In this document: positions 1 through 4,990 of the stretch, in pieces
How positions within the stretch are numbered: position 1 is the first letter of the stretch
How the letters are laid out: each line of letters begins with the position of its first letter
From: Desulfobacterales bacterium CG23_combo_of_CG06-09_8_20_14_all_52_9
GTDB taxonomy: Bacteria; Desulfobacterota; Desulfobacteria; Desulfobacterales; UBA2156
Direction: 5' to 3'
Assembly (NCBI GenBank): GCA_002771315.1
Contig: PCSF01000113.1
Coordinates: forward strand, 1 to 7,281
Length of the DNA: 7,281 nt
Program-made: the position numbers and the translations under genes
The notes under the pieces: generated by a model
What the model was told of the DNA's origin: nothing
Databases searched by the model: none
Seen by the model: only the letters and a program-made list of their open reading frames with translations

Positions 1-136
1 CGTTGCCGCCCTGACCATTTACGACATGTGTAAATCCTACGATAAAAAAATGACTATCTCCGACATCTGCCTTTTGGAAAAATCGGGGGGCAAAAGCGGC
101 GATTTTTCCCGAAATCCGGAAGTCCAACATCAATGA
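1..136 (+). CDS. moaC: MoaC, cyclic pyranopterin monophosphate synthase (3' end only)
   Basis: The first complete codon is at base 2 and the frame reads 44 codons to a TGA at 134-136. The visible peptide contains VAALTIYDMCK and LLEKSGGKSGDF, the conserved C-terminal signature of MoaC. MoaC acts in the cytoplasm in the first stage of molybdenum cofactor synthesis, together with MoaA, producing cyclic pyranopterin monophosphate. The Lys at bases 32-34, in YDMCK, aligns with E. coli Lys131, an active-site lysine (alignment from memory). The other active-site lysine and the N-terminal two thirds lie outside the window. The tail after KSGDF is short and ends at a stop codon that overlaps the ATG of the next gene by four bases (ATGA), so the two genes are probably co-transcribed and translationally coupled. 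The family call is firm because the motif is highly specific. Confidence 0.93.
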   Translation, partial: VAALTIYDMCKSYDKKMTISDICLLEKSGGKSGDFSRNPEVQHQ

Positions 137-1323
137 TCCGCTGCCTAACTTCCCTCCTTTGTTTCTTTTTTCTCATGGCCGGTTGCGTCGGCCCCCTGAC
201 ACGGCATGATGACATCCATCTGAAAGTCGTTGCCTGGAAAGACTACCCTCGCTTTACCGACGATATGTGGTATGATGGATTGGAGTGCGCCCTCAAACAA
301 AGCCTTGAATATCTTCGGCGTTTGGATCCGGATAAACACTTTTTTTGGGGAAAAGACGCCTATTCGGTATCCCATGTAATCCACTCGCTGGAATTTTTTT
401 TAACATTCGTTCATACCCGGCCTTCCGCTTTAGAGATGAACCGCTTTATTGAAAACCACTACCGAATTTACCGCAGCGTAGCAGATGGAAAACCCGGAGA
501 AGTCTTTTTTACCGGTTACTATGAGCCGATTCTTGATGGGAGTCTGGAAAAAAACGGATCGTTCATTTATCCGGTATATGGCAGACCCCTGGACCTGACT
601 ACCATCGATCTGGGACTTTTCGACGCTGCATGGAAAGGCAAAACCTTGATCGGCAGATACGATGGCCAGACGGTCATACCCTACCCGGACCGGAAGAGTA
701 TCGATGTCGAAAAATGCCTGGAAGGTAAAGCAATCCCCCTGGTTTGGCTGAAGGATCCGGTTGACGCTTTCTTTTTGCAGATCCAGGGTTCCGGAAAAGT
801 CAATATTAACGGCCCTGAACCGTTGAACATTCATTATCACATCTCCAACGGCCGCCCTTATCGCAGCATCGGAAAGCTTCTCATTGAAACAAAGAAGATC
901 GAGCCTTCCAAAATGTCCATGCAAAGCATCCGGGCCTATCTTGAGTCTCATCCGGATGAACTCCAGGACATCCTCAACTACAATCCCTGTTACGTCTTCT
1001 TCAAAATCGAAAAAGAAGGGCCAAAAGGGTTTTTGGATGTTGTGCTGACACCCGGGCGCTCCGTTGCGCTGGATCGCAAGCTCTTCCCGCCGGGTGCACT
1101 GGCCTTCATCGAAACCCACAAGCCGCTCATCGACCCTGACGGAACGATTCAAAAATGGAACCGATTCAGCCGTTTCGTATTAAATCAGGATACCGGTGGG
1201 GCGATCCAGGGACCGGGTCGCGCCGACCTGTTCTGGGGAAACGGACCCTATGCGGAAATTGCAGCAGGACACATGCAGCATAGAGGAACTCTCTATTTTT
1301 TAATCCTGAAGCCCGACGCCTGA
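133..1323 (+). CDS. mltA: MltA-type membrane-bound lytic murein transglycosylase (lipoprotein)
   Basis: This 396-residue protein matches MltA, an outer-membrane-anchored enzyme that cleaves the MurNAc-GlcNAc bond of peptidoglycan non-hydrolytically, leaving 1,6-anhydro-MurNAc ends. The N-terminus is a short lipoprotein signal (hydrophobic 5-16, lipobox MAGC, lipidated Cys18). Met at -3 is slightly unusual, with Leu at -4. Val at +2 is compatible with outer-membrane sorting. MltA-domain motifs follow: TGYYEP (127-132), FFLQIQGSG (213-221), NPCYVFF (284-290) and TPGRSVALD (307-315). The C-terminal 3D domain has QDTGGAIQGPGRADLFWG at 352-369. Asp353 and Asp365 are the conserved aspartates there; I cannot say from sequence alone which is the catalytic acid. 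It is about 30 residues longer than E. coli MltA (365 aa from memory). The ATG overlaps the moaC stop, with a weak GGAAG at 118-122, which suggests coupling rather than independent initiation. Confidence 0.93.
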   Translation: MIRCLTSLLCFFFLMAGCVGPLTRHDDIHLKVVAWKDYPRFTDDMWYDGLECALKQSLEYLRRLDPDKHFFWGKDAYSVSHVIHSLEFFLTFVHTRPSALEMNRFIENHYRIYRSVADGKPGEVFFTGYYEPILDGSLEKNGSFIYPVYGRPLDLTTIDLGLFDAAWKGKTLIGRYDGQTVIPYPDRKSIDVEKCLEGKAIPLVWLKDPVDAFFLQIQGSGKVNINGPEPLNIHYHISNGRPYRSIGKLLIETKKIEPSKMSMQSIRAYLESHPDELQDILNYNPCYVFFKIEKEGPKGFLDVVLTPGRSVALDRKLFPPGALAFIETHKPLIDPDGTIQKWNRFSRFVLNQDTGGAIQGPGRADLFWGNGPYAEIAAGHMQHRGTLYFLILKPDA

Positions 1324-1374
1324 CCTTTGCCGCAATACCCTTACCGATCGAAACAGTCCGATCCAACAGCATCC

Positions 1375-1403
1375 TTGACACCTTCAACTGAAATCTGTAG
1401 GAA
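1375..1403 (+). promoter_or_regulatory. Weak candidate promoter upstream of tatB
   Basis: An exact TTGACA (1375-1380) is followed after 17 bases by TAGGAA (1398-1403), which keeps only three of six -10 consensus bases. It lies in the 149-base gap between mltA and tatB, about 70 bases before the tatB start. The rest of the gap holds no open frame, strong hairpin or terminator that I can see, so read-through from moaC-mltA is equally possible. Confidence 0.3.
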
Positions 1404-1472
1404 TACGAATCTTCTGTAACGCACATCGACAATAGACGGCAAACCCAGCCCCAACGGATAAGGAGCTTTTTT

Positions 1473-1829
1473 ATGTTCGGCATCGGAGCGTCGGAGATGA
1501 TCATGATCCTGGCCATTGCTCTCGTTGTGATCGGGCCTAAAAAGCTTCCGGATCTGGCGAAATCCCTAGGCCGCGCCCTCGGCGAATTCAAAAAAGCCAC
1601 CCGCGATTTCAAGGAATCGCTGGAAGTCAACGATGATTTCAAAGAACTCAAAGAGGTTAAAAAGGCTTTTGACGATATCAATAAAGACATCCGGGAAGCC
1701 GGAAACATCCCGGAGACACCCGTCGAAAAAGCCAAAACGAAGCCCCCCCAAGACATAGCAGAGATCCGGTCTGAAAATACAACAGCGGAAACGGAGGAAG
1801 CCCCAAAAGATGGCCAAGGCATTAAATGA
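1473..1829 (+). CDS. tatB: TatA/TatB-family twin-arginine translocase subunit, TatB-like
   Basis: This 118-residue protein has the standard TatA/TatB layout: a very short N-terminus, one membrane helix (about 7-20), a Gly21-Pro22 hinge (VVIGPKKLPDLAKSLG), a long amphipathic Lys/Glu-rich helix (about 23-75) and an unstructured acidic tail. It belongs to the Tat system, which exports folded, often cofactor-bearing proteins bearing twin-arginine signals. Glu8 at the start of the helix, IGP rather than FGP at the hinge, and the extended charged helix favour TatB, which forms the substrate receptor with TatC. TatA remains possible, and many Desulfobacterota carry several such paralogues. The start is supported by AAGGAG at 1460-1465, seven bases before ATG. 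The last 20 bases overlap tatC in another frame, which indicates a tight operon. Confidence 0.88.
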   Translation: MFGIGASEMIMILAIALVVIGPKKLPDLAKSLGRALGEFKKATRDFKESLEVNDDFKELKEVKKAFDDINKDIREAGNIPETPVEKAKTKPPQDIAEIRSENTTAETEEAPKDGQGIK

Positions 1830-2562
1830 AGAGGACAAGCTTCCATTCATCGCGCATCTGGAGGAACTGAGGAAGCGGCTCATCATCTGTTTCATTGCCA
1901 TCGGCGTGGGGTTCGCCCTCTCATACGGTTTCAAGGAAAAACTCTTTGATATCTTGACCCGCCCCCTGATCGCGGTGATGCGGGAGGGCGACAAGTTGAT
2001 CTACACCAGCCTGCCCGAAGCTTTTTTTGCATACCTTAAGGTCGCTTTCCTGGCCGGAGTGATGATCGCCGCGCCGGTTATTTTGTACGAATTCTGGATG
2101 TTCGTCGCCCCCGGACTGTATCAAAAGGAAAAACGGCTTCTTTTGCCTATCGTCTTCCTTTCCTCTTTTTTCTTTGTGGGAGGTGCTTTGTTCGGGTATT
2201 TCGTTGTTTTTCCCTTTGGATTTCAATACTTTTTAAGCTTTGCCACCGACATCATTCGACCCCTCCCCTCCATGAAGGAGTATTTGAGTCTTGCCACCAT
2301 GATGCTTTTGGCCTTCGGACTCGTCTTCGAACTGCCGCTCTTGCTCGCGTTCATGTCCCGGTTGGGTCTGGTCTCCGTCGCATTTTTAAAAAAAAACCGG
2401 AAATATGCCCTCTTATTGATTTTCATCGTGGCGGCCATCTTGACACCGCCGGATGTGATCAGCCAGATCATGATGGCCTTACCTATGATGGCTCTATACG
2501 AACTCGGCATTCTAGGCGCCCGGATTTTTGAAAGGAAAAAGCCGGAGGACGATGGAGCGTAG
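1810..2562 (+). CDS. tatC: TatC, Sec-independent protein translocase core subunit
   Basis: TatC is the polytopic inner-membrane receptor that recognises twin-arginine signal peptides. This 250-residue protein has the usual length and about six predicted membrane spans (roughly 24-41, 72-100, 110-133, 156-181, 195-212 and 214-236). The N-terminal signature HLEELRKRL sits at 16-24. Glu19 and Arg21 align with E. coli Glu15 and Arg17. In the first cytoplasmic loop, FWMFVAPGLYQKEKR (95-109) is the second family signature, and Glu107 aligns with E. coli Glu103; both glutamates are implicated in signal-peptide binding (alignment from memory). The start lies inside tatB and is preceded by GGAGGAAG at 1793-1800, nine bases upstream, so the 20-base overlap is real rather than a mis-called start. 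No tatA follows. The gene ends with TAG, 93 bases before the cytochrome gene. Confidence 0.97.
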   Translation: MAKALNEEDKLPFIAHLEELRKRLIICFIAIGVGFALSYGFKEKLFDILTRPLIAVMREGDKLIYTSLPEAFFAYLKVAFLAGVMIAAPVILYEFWMFVAPGLYQKEKRLLLPIVFLSSFFFVGGALFGYFVVFPFGFQYFLSFATDIIRPLPSMKEYLSLATMMLLAFGLVFELPLLLAFMSRLGLVSVAFLKKNRKYALLLIFIVAAILTPPDVISQIMMALPMMALYELGILGARIFERKKPEDDGA

Positions 2563-2576
2563 CAGCGTGTTTTCCA

Positions 2577-2606
2577 TTGACAAGCACATAATCGAGTTGA
2601 TATATG
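2577..2606 (+). promoter_or_regulatory. Candidate sigma70-type promoter for the cytochrome c3 gene
   Basis: A perfect -35 hexamer TTGACA (2577-2582) is followed by TATATG (2601-2606) with an 18-base spacer. GATATA (2599-2604, 16 bases) is an alternative register. The predicted transcription start falls near 2613, inside the intergenic region between tatC and the cytochrome gene, giving a leader of about 43 bases. It suggests the cytochrome can be transcribed separately from tatBC. This is a motif match only. Confidence 0.5.
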
Positions 2607-2614
2607 AACCCCGT

Positions 2615-2633
2615 TTTTCATGGATCATGAAAA
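2615..2633 (+). promoter_or_regulatory. Perfect 8+3+8 palindrome at the predicted transcription start: operator or 5' hairpin
   Basis: The arms TTTTCATG (2615-2622) and CATGAAAA (2626-2633) are exact reverse complements around a central GAT. The site begins just after the predicted transcription start and ends 11 bases before the Shine-Dalgarno sequence. That placement suits an operator for a dimeric repressor. In RNA it could fold as a short 5' hairpin, although a 3-base loop with A-U-rich flanks would be modest. It does not match a regulator site I can name (it is unlike the TTGAT-N4-ATCAA of FNR/CRP). Its function is inferred. Confidence 0.45.
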
Positions 2634-2643
2634 CCAATGGGAA

Positions 2644-2649
2644 AGGAGG
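2644..2649 (+). promoter_or_regulatory. Near-consensus ribosome binding site of the cytochrome c3 gene
   Basis: AGGAGG lies six bases before the ATG at 2656, within a longer match AGGAGGTGA (2644-2652) to the 16S anti-Shine-Dalgarno. It is the strongest ribosome binding site in the window. It supports 2656 over the in-frame ATG at 2662 and implies high translation. A 10-codon frame from 2620 terminates in it (TGA at 2650-2652). Confidence 0.8.
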
Positions 2650-2655
2650 TGAACA

Positions 2656-3147
2656 ATGGCTATGGGAAAACGGTCATGGATCGCAGTTGCAGTGATTGTA
2701 GGTATTGCCGTCCTGTTTGCAGCCGGCAGCATCGTGGCAGCCGGAAAAGCGCCTGACACGATCAAGATGCAGAACAAGGCCTTTGAGCACAAGAAGGGTA
2801 TCGTGGAATTCAGCCACACTAAGCATATGGCAGAATATGCAAAAAAGGCGCCCGATCTGTATAAAAATGCCTGCGGAGAATGCCATCACGATGATAAAGG
2901 AAAGCCCTTAAGCGCCCTCAAGGAGGTAGACCCGGTTAAAGGATGCATCGAGTGCCACAAGAAACCCGGGGAAGCGCCCAAGGGAAAAGACGCGCCGAAG
3001 CTGGACAAGAAAGCAAAGATGGAATACTTTGTGGAGGCATTGCATGAAAACTGCAGGGGGTGCCACAAGGCTTACAACAAGGAATTCAAGACCAAAGCCG
3101 CCCCCACGACTTGCGCCAAGTGCCATCAGGGAGCTAAGGACGAATAA
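2656..3147 (+). CDS. Periplasmic tetraheme cytochrome c3 (class III)
   Basis: This 163-residue protein starts with a Sec signal peptide (KR at 5-6, hydrophobic 9-29, likely cleavage after VAA at 27-29). The mature part has four CXXCH heme sites at 73-77, 97-101, 133-137 and 153-157. The distal ligands expected of class III cytochromes are all present: His54 and His57 three apart (FSHTKH), His78 directly after the first heme His, and His130 before the third site. All four hemes can therefore be bis-His. The protein is Lys-rich, as usual for c3, whose basic patch docks partners. Family role: electron shuttle between periplasmic hydrogenases or formate dehydrogenases and membrane redox complexes in sulfate reducers. 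Two points are unusual against Desulfovibrio c3, which has CX4CH at hemes 2 and 4: all sites here are CX2CH, and a charged 31-residue linker (102-132) separates hemes 2 and 3. A strong terminator follows. The partner enzyme is not in the window. Confidence 0.93.
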   Translation: MAMGKRSWIAVAVIVGIAVLFAAGSIVAAGKAPDTIKMQNKAFEHKKGIVEFSHTKHMAEYAKKAPDLYKNACGECHHDDKGKPLSALKEVDPVKGCIECHKKPGEAPKGKDAPKLDKKAKMEYFVEALHENCRGCHKAYNKEFKTKAAPTTCAKCHQGAKDE

Positions 3148-3183
3148 TACGGTTCATGAATTCGCCCTTCGTTAAAATTAGCA

Positions 3184-3222
3184 GGGCGATCGCCTCTTTC
3201 AGGGGCGGTCGCCCTTTTTTTT
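3184..3222 (+). terminator. Intrinsic terminator of the cytochrome c3 gene, at the convergent junction with dsrN
   Basis: GGGCGATCGCC (3184-3194) pairs with GGCGGTCGCCC (3204-3214) in an 11-bp stem with one wobble pair. It can extend two more pairs to a TTTCA loop (3197-3201). Eight Ts follow at 3215-3222. This is a strong Rho-independent terminator for the + strand, 36 bases after the cytochrome stop. The stop codon of dsrN (- strand, 3199-3201) sits in its loop. On the - strand the hairpin is followed only by an interrupted T tract, so termination of the dsr transcript there is possible but weaker. Confidence 0.92.
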
Positions 3223-4656
3223 GGATGAAAAGGCCCGTGCTTGATTTACTATGGCCTTAGCCCAGGAGGGGGTTCCCAGGGCATGGATATGGGTATAGGT
3301 AGCCAGCACATTTTTATAACAGACCCCGTCTTTTCCATCGAGAAACCCGATCCCCCTTTTCATAGCAAAGACGAAATTCGCATTTTTTCCGTTCCACTGA
3401 AGCACATTGGAATAGTGGAACTCATGACCCCGAATCTGTTCCCCGATTCGATAATAAGGATTGTCGGCAATGACTTCCACAACGGTATAGCCGTGTCCCT
3501 GGGGCCGTTTTGAAAATCCGAAGGTTACCGGCAAGACCCCTGCCATCGCATAGGTCCCTTCTTTCAACACCAGCGCCTGACCCAGATACATTAGTCCGCC
3601 ACATTCCGCATAAACGGGAAGCCCGGCTTCCACCATGGATCTAAGCGCTTCTTTGAATCGGATATTCTCGGCAAGAATAGCAGCATGGGTTTCCGGGAAA
3701 CCGCCGCCGATATAAAGAGCGTCGATGTCCGGAATATTCTTTTCCGACAAGAGGCTGAAAAACACCAGCTCGGCTCCGGTACGCGTAAGGGCCTCGAAAT
3801 TTTCCGGATAATAAAACTGAAACGCGCTGTCCCGAATCACACCGATCTTCGGGATCTGGGATTCAGGAACCGGGCCGGCGACGCGATCTGCAATCTGAAT
3901 GGAAATCGGTGATTTTTGAACCGGTTCTGTATTGGTTTCTTTTATGGATTGTTCTTCCCGTTGCATCGAAATACTTGCAGCGATGTTTTCTAAGGCGGCA
4001 AGATCGATATATCGGTTGACCACACGGGAGGCCTCTTCAACAGCGTCTTTGGCCCAGTCGTGTTCAGGGGTAGGGACGAGCCCCATGTGCCGCTCGGGAA
4101 AGCGCTGTCGGGTAAGCTTTGGAACAGCGCCCACCACGGGAATCCCGCAGTAGTATTCGATGCTTTTCCTTTGAACAGCTTCATGGCGCACTCCGGCAAC
4201 ACGGTTTAAGATGACGCCGGTAATCGAAACGCCCGGGTCCAGGTGCATGCAGCCCATGACCACCGCAGCCATCGTTCGTGTGGCTTTGGTGCTGTTGATG
4301 ATCAGTATTACGGGGGCAGCTAAAAGTTTGGCCAGTTCCGCAGAGCTGGTAGACCCAAGATAATCAAGGCCGTCATATAACCCGCGATTCCCCTCGATGA
4401 GGGAGATATCGCCTTCCCGGCTGTGAAGAAAGAAAGAATCGAGGACTGCTTCGGAGGGAATCAGGAAGGCGTCCAGATTATAGCAGGGCCGGCCCGCCGC
4501 CAGGGAGAGCCAGCCCGCATCAATATAATCCGGACCTTTTTTAAAGGGGATGACACGCTTTCCCTGGGCACGCCATGCGGCAAGGATCCCGATGGAAAGG
4601 AATGTCTTGCCGGATCCGCCGCGGCACGCCGCGATCATGATCCGGGGAGGTGCCAT
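3199..4656 (-). CDS. dsrN: DsrN-like CbiA/CobB-family glutamine amidotransferase (probable siroheme amidation)
   Basis: This 485-residue protein has the two-domain CbiA/CobB architecture. The N-terminal ATP-binding domain has a P-loop-like ACRGGSGKT (10-18), FKKGPDYIDAGWL (38-50) and NLDAFL (60-65). The C-terminal class I glutaminase domain has YIGGGFPETH (315-324), the nucleophile Cys352 in YAECGGLMYLG, GHEFHYS (410-416) and the catalytic His region YTHIH (454-458). A Gln/Glu-rich linker (about 229-268) joins them. Classical family members amidate cobyrinic acid in cobalamin synthesis. Members linked to dsr genes are called DsrN and are proposed to amidate siroheme, the cofactor of DsrAB. 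Position directly after dsrD on the same strand, 38 bases away and with no other cobalamin gene in view, favours DsrN. The ribosome site is weak (ATTGAG), so translation may depend on dsrD. Cobyrinate a,c-diamide synthase is the alternative. Confidence 0.85.
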   Translation of the reverse strand: MAPPRIMIAACRGGSGKTFLSIGILAAWRAQGKRVIPFKKGPDYIDAGWLSLAAGRPCYNLDAFLIPSEAVLDSFFLHSREGDISLIEGNRGLYDGLDYLGSTSSAELAKLLAAPVILIINSTKATRTMAAVVMGCMHLDPGVSITGVILNRVAGVRHEAVQRKSIEYYCGIPVVGAVPKLTRQRFPERHMGLVPTPEHDWAKDAVEEASRVVNRYIDLAALENIAASISMQREEQSIKETNTEPVQKSPISIQIADRVAGPVPESQIPKIGVIRDSAFQFYYPENFEALTRTGAELVFFSLLSEKNIPDIDALYIGGGFPETHAAILAENIRFKEALRSMVEAGLPVYAECGGLMYLGQALVLKEGTYAMAGVLPVTFGFSKRPQGHGYTVVEVIADNPYYRIGEQIRGHEFHYSNVLQWNGKNANFVFAMKRGIGFLDGKDGVCYKNVLATYTHIHALGTPSWAKAIVNQARAFSSKKKGDRP

Positions 4657-4694
4657 CTCAATCGATCGTTTAAGCGCAGAAAAAATGGGCCTAT

Positions 4695-4931
4695 TTATTC
4701 GCCTTCTTCGGTTGTCCCCTGCTTGCCGGCTCCCTTAAGACCGTACATGGATGTACTGCCGCTGGACCAGAACTCCAGAACCTGTTCCTGAACCAACTGG
4801 TTGACGATCTTTTTGGCATCCCTGGGCTTGGCTTCCAGGATCTTGGCCAAGTCGTTGAAATAGAACTTGCTCTTACCCTTCTTCTTTGAAAGCTCTGAAA
4901 TGATTTTCTCTTTTGCTTCCGCGTATTCCAT
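4695..4931 (-). CDS. dsrD: DsrD, small activator of dissimilatory sulfite reductase
   Basis: This 78-residue protein has the length and sequence character of DsrD. It has a Lys-rich N-terminal helix (MEYAEAKEKIISELSKKKGK), a winged-helix-like core with FYFNDLAKILEAKPRDAKKIVNQL (about 23-46), and LEFWSSGSTSMYGLKG (52-67). A short Gly/Glu tail ends the protein. DsrD is found with dsrAB in sulfite-reducing organisms and is absent from most sulfur oxidisers, so it marks the reductive direction of the pathway. It was once proposed to bind DNA because of its fold; biochemical work has since described it as an allosteric activator of DsrAB. The start is supported by AAAGGA (bases 4940-4945 on the complementary strand), eight bases before ATG. 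A stem-loop lies between dsrB and this gene and could set its mRNA level separately. Confidence 0.95.
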   Translation of the reverse strand: MEYAEAKEKIISELSKKKGKSKFYFNDLAKILEAKPRDAKKIVNQLVQEQVLEFWSSGSTSMYGLKGAGKQGTTEEGE

Positions 4932-4958
4932 GGAGGTGTTCCTTTATAGAAGGTATAG

Positions 4959-4982
4959 GGGCAGGGGCAAAAGCCCCTGCCC
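4959..4982 (-). other. Perfect 10-bp GC-rich stem-loop in the dsrB-dsrD spacer
   Basis: In + orientation the arms are GGGCAGGGGC (4959-4968) and GCCCCTGCCC (4973-4982), with an AAAA loop (TTTT on the transcript strand). The hairpin begins eight bases after the dsrB stop and ends 13 bases before the dsrD ribosome site. No T tract follows in the direction of transcription (TATACCTTC instead), so it is not a standard intrinsic terminator. It more likely acts as an RNA processing or stability element, or as a partial attenuator between dsrAB and dsrDN. The structure is certain from sequence; the function is inferred. Confidence 0.7.
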
Positions 4983-4990
4983 GGGGTTGA

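Noticed and set aside
430..1152. 240-codon open frame on the - strand inside mltA
   Set aside because: It lies entirely antisense to the conserved MltA domains, has no family features, and its cysteine and proline pattern looks random.
1346..1363. Short inverted repeat GATCG / CGATC after mltA as a terminator
   Set aside because: Only five base pairs with an eight-base loop and no T tract; too weak to call.
1166..1846. 226-codon open frame on the - strand across mltA end, the spacer and tatB
   Set aside because: It spans two well-supported + strand genes, is Ser/Arg-rich without motifs, and has no convincing ribosome site.
4657..4694. Terminator or extra small gene between dsrD and dsrN
   Set aside because: There is a run of six Ts on the transcript strand but no hairpin before it, and the 38-base gap is too short for a gene.
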